Of a stretch of DNA of 8,681 bases, positions 1-6,928 are shown one piece after another. The stretch spans positions 1 to 8,681 of the forward strand of contig JAUVKN010000180.1 of NCBI GenBank assembly GCA_030596245.1, given 5' to 3'. The position numbers were made by a program, and so were the translations under genes. The notes below the pieces were generated by a model. It ran no database searches, was not told the DNA's origin, and saw only the letters and a program-made list of their open reading frames with translations. The stretch is from Bacteroidia bacterium (GTDB taxonomy: Bacteria; Bacteroidota; Bacteroidia; Bacteroidales; GCA-2748055). Every line of letters starts with the position of its first letter. The stretch's first letter is position 1.

Positions 1-1
1 C

Positions 2-1090
2 AAAGGTCCCAGAATGATCACATCAACTGAAGATGGGGAAATCATTGAGCAGGAGGAGATATATCTGCAGGCACTGAGTGACTTTCTTGAAGCGGAGTCT
101 ATACTTCCTGAAACCTGGTCTTCTGTGGACCAGGGCAGGCCCACGCAGGGAAGCGTAAAAGGGATGCTGGCACGGATCTATTCACAGCTGGCTGGTTATT
201 ATAACAGACCATCCGTAAATGATCAGGCAAAGGTCCAGGAGTACTGGCAGAAAACAAGGGAAAAACTTGAGCAGATCTTTGGGATGAATTATAGTCTTGT
301 CCCTGACTACATCGATAACTTTACCATGAGCAATGAGAATAACAGCGAATCTTTGTTTGAGATCCAGTTTAATGAAGGGTTGCATAATGGCGCAGAATTA
401 GGAGCACACAGACCGAAGTTTTTTGGATTGGTGGTGGATGGTGGTGCCTGGGCAGATGCCTATGCAAGAGCATGGCTCCTTGACGAGTTTCAATTGGAAA
501 GAACAGCTGGAAACGAAGTAGATCCACGGCTTGGAGTGACTCTGTTTTATGAAATCCCGGGAGATACAACACTCCTCTATGGAAATACCTGGTCCGAATG
601 GATGGCAACTGAAGATTACAGGCTTACACAACCATGTTACTGGAGGAAATATACCCGTGTGGATACCCATGGCTCTGAAGACTATAGTTCAGGAATTAAT
701 TTTCGTCTTCTGAGATTGTCAGATATGTTCCTTCTTTATGCGGAAACACTCAATGAACTGAACAGCGACCGTGCTGCTGCTGTTGAGTATATTAATAAGG
801 TACGGCGCCGGGTGGGTATGAGCGATCTTGATCCGGCTAATTTTGGAACCAGGGAGTTGCTTCATGAACAAATAATGCATGAACGACTGGTTGAACTGTG
901 CGGGGAGGGAACCAGATGGTATGATCTTGACAGATGGGGCATCTTGCACGACCAGGTTGAGATCAATAAGATGGCCAATGAGCGAGATGATGAATTCAGC
1001 AACTTTGAAATGGGTGTCAGTCATCTTTATCCCATTCCAAACAGGGAATTATCCTTATACCCCGGTCTGACTCAAAATCCAGGATATTAA
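2..1090 (+). CDS. SusD/RagB-family outer-membrane glycan-binding protein, 5'-truncated by window edge
   Basis: SusD-like proteins are outer-membrane lipoproteins that cap a SusC TonB-dependent transporter and bind oligosaccharide for import. The frame is open back to the first bases, so the ATG at 14 is probably internal. About 360 residues are visible against a usual 500-600, so the signal peptide, lipobox and first part of the TPR-like fold are missing. Counting from that ATG, family landmarks are: a GRPTQGSVKGMLARIY segment near residue 41 (the usual GR.T.GAAKALLAR helix), RLLRLSDMFLLYAE at 231-244, INKVRRR at 260-266, HERLVELCGEGTRWYDLDRW from 289, and a terminal PIPNREL...GLTQNPGY. These are the classic SusD C-terminal blocks, so the family call is firm. 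The ligand cannot be read from the sequence. A susC partner is expected just upstream. The next gene starts 36 nt downstream on the same strand, consistent with one transcript. Confidence 0.95.
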   Translation, partial: KGPRMITSTEDGEIIEQEEIYLQALSDFLEAESILPETWSSVDQGRPTQGSVKGMLARIYSQLAGYYNRPSVNDQAKVQEYWQKTREKLEQIFGMNYSLVPDYIDNFTMSNENNSESLFEIQFNEGLHNGAELGAHRPKFFGLVVDGGAWADAYARAWLLDEFQLERTAGNEVDPRLGVTLFYEIPGDTTLLYGNTWSEWMATEDYRLTQPCYWRKYTRVDTHGSEDYSSGINFRLLRLSDMFLLYAETLNELNSDRAAAVEYINKVRRRVGMSDLDPANFGTRELLHEQIMHERLVELCGEGTRWYDLDRWGILHDQVEINKMANERDDEFSNFEMGVSHLYPIPNRELSLYPGLTQNPGY

Positions 1091-1126
1091 TTAAACCTCA
1101 ATGCAACTAAATAAAAAGAATCTACG

Positions 1127-2170
1127 ATGAAAAAAATTATTGCACCGGTAATCATTTTGGCAATTATTTTCGGAATGATCTCCTGTACAGATGTGCAGGG
1201 AGATGGAATGTACGAGGTTTTATGGGAAGGAAGCAGTGTGCCGGAAGATTCCAGCTACTGGAATCCGGTATGGGAACCGGATCTCTCATTTCCAGTTGTT
1301 TTCGAGGCCGCAGTAGGTTATTATGCCATCGGTTCTGATAAAGAATGGACTGAAGGGCTAATCAATACAGCGCCGGTACTCAGTTCAAGTGACCTGATGA
1401 GCTGGCGGCTAAGGGGTGAAGCATTTGAAGAGAAACCTGACTGGTCTGATGGGAAAATTAGTACTGTTTCAGCCGGATTCGCTAAAACCAAAGGAACTTA
1501 CTTTATCTTTTATACGCTTGAGGATGCCGGGATTGGCATGGGTGCTTCCAAGGCTCCCCAGGGTCCCTATACAGATTTCGGATTATTGATAAATTCAAAC
1601 TCTGTGGGCCTTTCAGCATGCAATAATCCATTCTTTTTTGCATTCGGCTCCAGAGCGTATATCTTTTATCAGGGTGGCGATGGCATGTATGGACAGGAGC
1701 TGTTGCTTAGTAAAACTGAACTTGCAACATTAAAAGGAGATAAATTTAAGATCACCGGAGCAGCCATTAACAGCTTGAACATGACCAGGCTTTTTGATTA
1801 TTACTACCTTTTTGGAGGTATTGATGATGGCGATGCGGGAAGAATAACCATTGGTCGCGCCCTTGAAATAACAGGTCCGTTTATGGATCAGGAAGGGAAC
1901 AGCATGCTTGATGAAGAAGGGACACTGCTGCTCAGGGCAAATTCAGAAAATGGATTTGTGGCTGCCAACTATATAGGTGGGATTCTACAGGATTCCAATG
2001 ATGATATTTGGATCACCTACCAGGCTACAGATATTGATAAGCCCACTCTTTCAACTGGAGATGATCGATATCCTCTATTACTCAGTAAGATAGAATTTAA
2101 TGAAAATGGTTGGCCCACCCGGGTTTTTGAGGCTAAAGCGGGATGGAACAACCCGAAATTCGCCAAGTAA
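1127..2170 (+). CDS. GH43-like beta-propeller lipoprotein with degenerate active site (probable surface glycan-binding protein)
   Basis: This is a 347-residue lipoprotein. The signal peptide ends in MISC, with lipidated Cys20 followed by Thr-Asp, loosely like a Bacteroidota surface-export signal. The rest follows the five-bladed GH43 propeller layout: NPVWEPDLSFP near 47-56, a GYYAIGS strand, SSSDLMSW, GIGMGASKAPQGPYTDFG, NNPFFFAFGSRAYIFYQGG near 166-184, DYYYLFGG, ITIGRALEITGPFMDQEG and FNENGWP near the end. From my recollection of the family consensus, the catalytic base Asp (ADPT) is Phe55, the pKa-modulating Asp (IDPFFF) is Asn167, the acid Glu (EGT before YYYLF) is Asn215, and the metal-site His (GPGH) falls at about Tyr282. 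The WAPD motif is also lost. The fold is therefore retained without visible catalytic residues. Its place directly after susD is where SusE/F-type binding proteins usually lie. I infer a non-hydrolytic glycan-binding role. The coding frame is intact, so it is not a decayed gene. Confidence 0.8.
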   Translation: MKKIIAPVIILAIIFGMISCTDVQGDGMYEVLWEGSSVPEDSSYWNPVWEPDLSFPVVFEAAVGYYAIGSDKEWTEGLINTAPVLSSSDLMSWRLRGEAFEEKPDWSDGKISTVSAGFAKTKGTYFIFYTLEDAGIGMGASKAPQGPYTDFGLLINSNSVGLSACNNPFFFAFGSRAYIFYQGGDGMYGQELLLSKTELATLKGDKFKITGAAINSLNMTRLFDYYYLFGGIDDGDAGRITIGRALEITGPFMDQEGNSMLDEEGTLLLRANSENGFVAANYIGGILQDSNDDIWITYQATDIDKPTLSTGDDRYPLLLSKIEFNENGWPTRVFEAKAGWNNPKFAK

Positions 2171-2177
2171 TATCTAT

Positions 2178-2192
2178 CAATGAAAGTCATTG
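2178..2192 (+). other. Small inverted repeat in the gap between the pseudo-GH43 and VCBS genes
   Basis: CAATGA (2178-2183) and TCATTG (2187-2192) form a perfect 6-bp stem with a 3-nt loop, 8 nt after the stop codon at 2168-2170. It is followed by AT-rich sequence without a T-run. It is too weak for a terminator; it could be an mRNA-processing or stability element, or chance. Confidence 0.25.
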
Positions 2193-2233
2193 TGATTTAT
2201 AAATTAATCAATTATTAACTAAAATCTATCATT

Positions 2234-4171
2234 ATGAAAAAAGTGCTTTACACATTTTTGATTGCCCTGATCTCAATGGGGCTGTTTGCACAAACCCATG
2301 TGGTCCATGAGGAACTGGGACAGGCATGGGGAGGAGGTGCCTCTGTGGATATCGACGGAGATGGAGACCTTGACTTCTACATTGCGGGGAATAAAGATAA
2401 TCCCCGGGAACCCTTTCTTGATGAGAATGGTGATCCTATCGATTTTAATGGGGATGGAATTGCCGATACAACCGAACGTTGGCAGAGACTCTATTTATTG
2501 ACTGAATCAGGATTTGTGAATACACCCACCAACCTGCGGGTAGTGGACAGGGCAAACCTTGATTGGGCTGATATCAATGGTGATGGACTGGTTGATCTGT
2601 TTGCGGCTGAGCATAGCTTTAACGAACGTGGTGTGCCCGATGATCCCTGGTATCACGGAGGGGTTTATACCAATGACGGTGATGGAAACTTCACCAAACT
2701 GGATTGGCCACTTTATGAGAGAACCAATGCCGGGGCATTCGCTGATTTTAATAACGACGGACACATGGATTATGTAGGGATTTCTGTGGATAGTGCAGGA
2801 TCATTCGTCTATATAAATCAGGGTGACGATACATTTGAAGAGACCAATGGGGATGTATTTGGGGAGTATAAATTCGGAATTCCTTATCTGGAAGTGATTG
2901 ACTACAATAACGATGGGCTCACAGACATATTCATTACCTCTAACTGTGATAATCCGGCTACAAACGATGGCGCCAGGGTAATATGTGATATCTTCATAAA
3001 CAATGATGAAGAACCCGGCACCTTTTACAGGGCTTTTATAGGAGATAATGGTATCTTCCAGAAGGGTAATGGAGGCGTTGACTTTTCTGACTTTAATGGT
3101 GATGGTTACATGGATATGGCGCTGTATGGCGAAGGTGGCTCAGGAACTGGTGAACCAGTAGATGGGGATATCTGGGCTTGTATCACACATGTATACATGA
3201 ACCAGGGGGATGGCACATTTCTGGATAAACCCCAGCCAGCCATCATTAATGATATCAGACCATTGACCAGCAGCGGGGTTGGAACAGCCTCTTTTGACTG
3301 GGACAATGATGGATTTCATGATTTGATCATCACAGGATGGGCACCCGATCCAGGACCACACACCCAGGCAGCTTATCTGTATAAGGGAGATGGTGCAGGG
3401 AACTTCACCGAAGTTGGACGTGTACCCGGAGCCTCTGAAACAGTACTGTTATTCAATGACTGGAACGGAGATGGGGTCATGGATTTCCTTGTTTCCGGTC
3501 ACAGCTGGGATGATATGTGGTATGTCGGTGAGGAAGTTGGAAGAACAGCAGCCGTATACTTCAATACCAATACCAGTTCGCCCAATGTCAGACCATCAGC
3601 TCCCGCTAACCTTGTAACTACGATGGGTACAAACCAGGTAACCTTTTCATGGGATGCAGCCACCGATGACAAGAGTGCAGCCGAAGCACTGACATATGAA
3701 TATTATCTTAAAGATGGTGCTGGCGATTTTGTAGTTGCTCCTGCATCACATGTGGGTGGAGATTTGGATGGTGTGCGCATGGTTGTAAAGAATGGAAATC
3801 TGTTCCTGAATAAGGAAATTACACTTAATGACCTCGAACCGGGAGAATATACCTGGAGTGTTCAGGCAATTGATGCATCCTATGAAGGATCGGTTTGGGC
3901 CGACGTGGCATCATTTAAAATATCAGGTGTATCCGTTGAACAATCTGCACTTAGCTCACTGTTGAAAGTATATGCCCTGCATGATCAGCTGGTGGTAAAG
4001 CTGAATGCAGATAAAGCAGGAACAGTTTCTGTGTATAATCTGACAGGTCAGCTTATAAAGCAAGAGATCCTCGAGGGTGAATATACCACAAACCTTGCAA
4101 ATGGTATATATATTGTGAAGGTTGAATTTGAAGGTGAAATTGCCGCTGAAAAGGTAATGATCGCTCAATAA
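2234..4171 (+). CDS. Secreted VCBS/FG-GAP repeat protein with FN3-like domain and T9SS sorting domain
   Basis: This is a 645-residue protein with a Sec signal peptide (about residues 1-20, ending LFAQ). Calcium-loop motifs of the form D-x-D/N-x-D-G-x-x-D start at D39, D70, D113, D171, D223, D286, D355 and D409. Several are followed by hydrophobic strands (LFAAE, IFITS, LIITGWA, FLVSGHSW), the pattern of VCBS/FG-GAP repeats that build a calcium-binding, integrin-alpha-like propeller. A fibronectin-III-like domain spans about 454-565 (PSAPANLVT, VTFSWDAATDD, PGEYTWSVQAID). The tail, about 570-645, is a T9SS type A sorting domain (VSVYNLTGQLIKQEI, LANGIYIVKV, EKVMIAQ), so the protein should cross the outer membrane and be anchored or released there. 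No glycosidase or lyase active site is recognisable. Its place in the locus suggests glycan binding or adhesion, which is inference. It follows the pseudo-GH43 gene after 63 AT-rich bases and is closed by a terminator. Confidence 0.88.
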   Translation: MKKVLYTFLIALISMGLFAQTHVVHEELGQAWGGGASVDIDGDGDLDFYIAGNKDNPREPFLDENGDPIDFNGDGIADTTERWQRLYLLTESGFVNTPTNLRVVDRANLDWADINGDGLVDLFAAEHSFNERGVPDDPWYHGGVYTNDGDGNFTKLDWPLYERTNAGAFADFNNDGHMDYVGISVDSAGSFVYINQGDDTFEETNGDVFGEYKFGIPYLEVIDYNNDGLTDIFITSNCDNPATNDGARVICDIFINNDEEPGTFYRAFIGDNGIFQKGNGGVDFSDFNGDGYMDMALYGEGGSGTGEPVDGDIWACITHVYMNQGDGTFLDKPQPAIINDIRPLTSSGVGTASFDWDNDGFHDLIITGWAPDPGPHTQAAYLYKGDGAGNFTEVGRVPGASETVLLFNDWNGDGVMDFLVSGHSWDDMWYVGEEVGRTAAVYFNTNTSSPNVRPSAPANLVTTMGTNQVTFSWDAATDDKSAAEALTYEYYLKDGAGDFVVAPASHVGGDLDGVRMVVKNGNLFLNKEITLNDLEPGEYTWSVQAIDASYEGSVWADVASFKISGVSVEQSALSSLLKVYALHDQLVVKLNADKAGTVSVYNLTGQLIKQEILEGEYTTNLANGIYIVKVEFEGEIAAEKVMIAQ

Positions 4172-4193
4172 ATGGACAGTATCTAGAAGAGTT

Positions 4194-4237
4194 ATTGGGG
4201 GTGCCTGAGATAGAATTTAGGCACCCTCAATTTCTTT
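4194..4237 (+). terminator. Rho-independent terminator after the VCBS-repeat gene
   Basis: The arms 4199-4206 (GGGTGCCT) and 4219-4226 (AGGCACCC) pair perfectly over 8 bp. Pairing continues outward to 4194/4231 with one G-U, giving a 13-bp stem. It is followed by TTTCTTT. The element starts 22 nt after the stop codon of the VCBS gene. It should end the susD unit and separates it from the glycosidase cluster that starts at 4280. Confidence 0.85.
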
Positions 4238-4266
4238 GGGAAAGTGAGCTATTTGATCAAACAGAA

Positions 4267-4273
4267 AGAAGGA
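4267..4273 (+). promoter_or_regulatory. Shine-Dalgarno-like AGAAGGA before the PKD-like gene
   Basis: AGAAGGA lies 6 nt upstream of the ATG at 4280. None of the other starts in the window has a comparable purine motif at this spacing; they are preceded by A/T-rich sequence, as is common in Bacteroidota. It supports the 4280 start, but it may be coincidental in an A-rich leader. Confidence 0.35.
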
Positions 4274-4279
4274 AACTAA

Positions 4280-4891
4280 ATGAAATTTTTATCAGGTATA
4301 CTACTCAGTCTCTTTGGCCTGTCTCTTTCGGGGCAGTCAGTGAATGAAAAGATTACGTTGCAGTTGAGTCAGGCTTCCGTGTTGAGAGTGGATGCAGGCA
4401 GCGACATTAACCTGTCTGAAACAGGATCAGTTACGATAGGCGATCTGGTAACAATTACCGGTGGAACACCTGAATATGCCTATGAATGGTATGATGAAAT
4501 TGGCCATATATATTATGAGAAGTCACCGGAGGTGCAGAATTCAGGGATGTACTGGCTGACTGTAACCGATGAGAATAACTGTTTAGCTATAGATTCTCTC
4601 ACACTATTTGATTATGGCACTACAGTCAAACGATTCTCTCGGGAAGATTCCGAATATGTGATTCGGGATCAAGGTAACAATAGCTTTCAAATATTAATAA
4701 GGAATGTGAATGGACCGGTATCATTATCCGTGATTTCCATTGACGGAAAGATCTTGTACTCATTCTCAAATCCGGAGGTCAAAGGAGATTTTACACACAG
4801 GGTGGATCTGCCACACACCGCAAGCAACTATTGTCTGCTTTCAATACAATACAACAACAGGGTGTCAGTTAAGAAGCTAATCCTGAATTAA
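4280..4891 (+). CDS. Small secreted protein with PKD/SprB-like domain and T9SS-like C-terminal domain
   Basis: This is a 203-residue protein with a signal peptide of about 18-19 residues (ends LSLSGQS). Residues about 37-110 look like a PKD/SprB-type immunoglobulin-fold module of Bacteroidota surface proteins: DAGSDINL, VTITGGTPEYAYEWYD, and then SGMYWLTVTDENNCLAIDS, which matches the G.Y.LTVTD..GC consensus. The remainder, about 125-203, resembles a T9SS sorting domain (VSLSVISIDGKILYSFS and a terminal VSVKKLILN). It lacks the usual YPNP entry motif, so that part is less certain. No catalytic motif is visible; the protein is too small for the enzyme families nearby and is probably a binding or structural surface protein. 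It is the first gene after the terminator and therefore likely the promoter-proximal gene of the second unit. The next gene begins 12 nt downstream. Its specific function is unknown. Confidence 0.75.
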   Translation: MKFLSGILLSLFGLSLSGQSVNEKITLQLSQASVLRVDAGSDINLSETGSVTIGDLVTITGGTPEYAYEWYDEIGHIYYEKSPEVQNSGMYWLTVTDENNCLAIDSLTLFDYGTTVKRFSREDSEYVIRDQGNNSFQILIRNVNGPVSLSVISIDGKILYSFSNPEVKGDFTHRVDLPHTASNYCLLSIQYNNRVSVKKLILN

Positions 4892-4903
4892 TAACAAAAC
4901 ATA

Positions 4904-6892
4904 ATGAAAAAGATCTTAATCTATTTTCTGCTCTTACTCATTCATGTGATCGGGTCAGGATTAATGGCTCAGCAGGGAACTGAAATTTATACGACATATT
5001 ATAACAGCATTGAACCCGTACTGCTTCAGCTTAGCAAATATCCACACGGAGATATTCAATGGCAGGATTCTAAGGATGAAGGAAATTCATGGAGGGATAT
5101 TGCCGAAGCCAATGAATTAAGCCTGTCATATAGAACCGATACCTCAGCTTACCTTCGTGCAGTTGTTTTATCAGGTTCCTGCGACCCACTCTATTCACAA
5201 TATACATCCCTCCGAACACTCAGGGTGTATACCGGACGGATCGACAGCATTACAGAATCATCCGCTTTGATCTATTGTGAAATAGACAGTGGTGATGTGG
5301 CACTGGAGGAGTATGGATTAGTCTATAGCAATCAACCTGCCTTTGATGAAAACTCTCAAAAAATAAAACTGACACCTCCGGTGGAAGACTCTTTCAGTGT
5401 AAAAGTGTCAGGGTTGGACCAGGGTGTTACATACTATGCAAGGGCATACGGCACCGCCGCCGATGGTGCTTTAATATTTGGGAACAGTGTTGAATTTTCT
5501 ACTATTGAGGTGATAATACAACAGAACTATAATGTGACCAGGGACTCGGTCTGGATGAGGTACGATCTGACGGGTGTAAACGAGGAAGATATTGAAGAAC
5601 ATGGAATATTTATCAATTCAGAATCAGCATCCCTTCCAACCTCTGAAAAAGTCCAGGGTTTTTCTGAGCATGGACAATTAACTTCAATCGCAGGATCGCT
5701 GTTACCAGGAACAGATTATTTTGTACAGGCCTATATCAGAATCGGAAGCATATTCTATTACAGCAATGAGAAGAGAATTACCACCTGGTCGGAATACGAT
5801 GGAGCAGTTGATACAACTACCATTAATGTAAATCACCGGATAGAATGGAACGATCCTTCCACAGCCATACAGCTGAACCCCCCAGGCACTTTCGGTGCAT
5901 ATGGAAGGGTGGAACGTCTGGGAACCAGCGATACTTTGATCCTGGTTTACCATGGTGGACCAAATACTGGTGACTGGATCAATATTTATTTGCGTAAGAG
6001 TTATGACAATGGGGCAACCTGGTCTGCTCAGGAGACCTTGATGGATCTGGCAGATTATCCTGGTCAGTACTGGCGTTTCTGTACTCCTGAGATACTTCAA
6101 CTGGCAAATGGATGGATTCTGGTTGCCATTGAAGCCAATGCCCGTCCGGATGAAAATCAGAGCTCAGTTCAGATCCTGGTAAGTAAAGATTCTACACAGA
6201 GCTGGGAAGCGCCTATCATCTATAAGACAGGGCGGACCTGGGAACCTGCCATGGTTCAACTTCCCCATGGAGAGATAGAGCTATTCTATTCCAGTGAGGC
6301 CAAATGGTGGTCCGGCGATCCCCTTTATCAGGATATCCAGGTTATCCGATCCACCGATAACGGACAATCATGGTCCGATCCAGAGGTGGTGGCTTACTAT
6401 CCCTATAAGCGTGATGGTATGCCGGTGCCAATGATGCTCCAGGGAAATAAAGGTGTCGTATTTGGGATTGAGACTGTCGGTTCAGGGAACTCACCCTATA
6501 TTATTCACCGTGATATGGATGGCCCATGGACCCTTACTACCTCAGATTTTTTTGATAGTCCACACAGGTGGTGGGTAAGCGGATTCAGCGGTCATGGGGG
6601 CGCTCCCTATATCCTTCAATTGCCCACCGGTGAAATAGTATTTTCTGCCCATATTTACAGGGGAGGGGACTGGATTCAGAACAACTACCAGGAAGTAATG
6701 ATCGGTGACAACAATGCAAAAAATTTCAAAGATGTGACTCATCCGTGGGGCCTGTTACCTGTGGGAGAGAGTGCCATTAATAACAGCCTTTTCCTGAAAA
6801 ATGATTCCACCATCGTTACCATTTCTACCAGAATGTTTTCCAATGGGACCGGTGGTTTGTACTGGATTGAGGGTGAAATCGTACCAAAATAG
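4904..6892 (+). CDS. Exported sialidase-fold (six-bladed propeller) glycosidase, GH93-like exo-arabinanase candidate, with N-terminal Ig/FN3-like domains
   Basis: This is a 662-residue protein. A signal peptide (about 1-23, ends SGLMAQ) is followed by an Ig-like domain (about 26-105, IQWQDSKDEGNSWRDI), two FN3-like domains (about 107-200 and 201-293, each with a GVTYYARAYG- or GTDYFVQAYI-type strand), and a propeller from about 306 to the end. The propeller carries Asp boxes SYDNGATW (366-373) and STDNGQSW (483-490). GH93 enzymes release arabinobiose from 1,5-alpha-arabinan. Support for that family is Glu447 in TWEPAMVQL, the FYSSE strand ending at Glu465, and DGMPVPMM followed by Glu523. The 447/523 spacing resembles the catalytic Glu pair I recall for GH93. 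The Arg triad of true sialidases is not evident. There is no T9SS tail or lipobox, so I expect a periplasmic location. GH33-like or uncharacterised BNR enzymes remain possible. The adjacent GH43 genes favour an arabinan-related role. Confidence 0.72.
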   Translation: MKKILIYFLLLLIHVIGSGLMAQQGTEIYTTYYNSIEPVLLQLSKYPHGDIQWQDSKDEGNSWRDIAEANELSLSYRTDTSAYLRAVVLSGSCDPLYSQYTSLRTLRVYTGRIDSITESSALIYCEIDSGDVALEEYGLVYSNQPAFDENSQKIKLTPPVEDSFSVKVSGLDQGVTYYARAYGTAADGALIFGNSVEFSTIEVIIQQNYNVTRDSVWMRYDLTGVNEEDIEEHGIFINSESASLPTSEKVQGFSEHGQLTSIAGSLLPGTDYFVQAYIRIGSIFYYSNEKRITTWSEYDGAVDTTTINVNHRIEWNDPSTAIQLNPPGTFGAYGRVERLGTSDTLILVYHGGPNTGDWINIYLRKSYDNGATWSAQETLMDLADYPGQYWRFCTPEILQLANGWILVAIEANARPDENQSSVQILVSKDSTQSWEAPIIYKTGRTWEPAMVQLPHGEIELFYSSEAKWWSGDPLYQDIQVIRSTDNGQSWSDPEVVAYYPYKRDGMPVPMMLQGNKGVVFGIETVGSGNSPYIIHRDMDGPWTLTTSDFFDSPHRWWVSGFSGHGGAPYILQLPTGEIVFSAHIYRGGDWIQNNYQEVMIGDNNAKNFKDVTHPWGLLPVGESAINNSLFLKNDSTIVTISTRMFSNGTGGLYWIEGEIVPK

Positions 6893-6928
6893 CCCCGCAA
6901 TGATGTCCAAAACGTTAATTTCTACTTA

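Noticed and set aside
182..1024. Several open frames on the minus strand opposite the SusD-like gene
   Set aside because: They have no signal peptide, family motif or sensible context, and the + strand frame is clearly SusD. They are shadows.
2178..2192. Hairpin after the pseudo-GH43 gene as a terminator
   Set aside because: The stem is only 6 bp, AT-rich and lacks a following T-run.
2348..3484. Repeated GATGGxGAT-like stretches as a DNA repeat array
   Set aside because: The similarity comes from repeated calcium-loop codons in the VCBS protein; spacing is irregular and flanking bases differ. It is not a nucleotide-level repeat or CRISPR.
2234..4171. Rhamnogalacturonan lyase (PL11) identity for the calcium-loop protein
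   Set aside because: It shares DxDGDG loops, but I see no match to PL11 outside them, and the FN3 plus T9SS arrangement with plain VCBS repeats fits a non-catalytic propeller better.
4235..4255. TTTG at 4235 and TATTTG at 4250 as a Bacteroidota -33/-7 promoter
   Set aside because: The spacing is too short and the -7 element lacks the TAnnTTTG form. The first TTTG also lies within the T-rich run of the terminator.
5702..6100. A 132-codon minus-strand open frame opposite the GH93-like gene
   Set aside because: The + strand here encodes conserved propeller strands and an Asp box. The minus frame shows no recognisable protein features.
4904..6892. Exo-sialidase (GH33) identity for the propeller protein
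   Set aside because: The Asp boxes fit, but I see no clear arginine triad or FRIP-type motif, and the WEP/FYSSE/DGMPVP pattern with neighbouring GH43 genes fits GH93 better. It is kept as an alternative in the gene entry.
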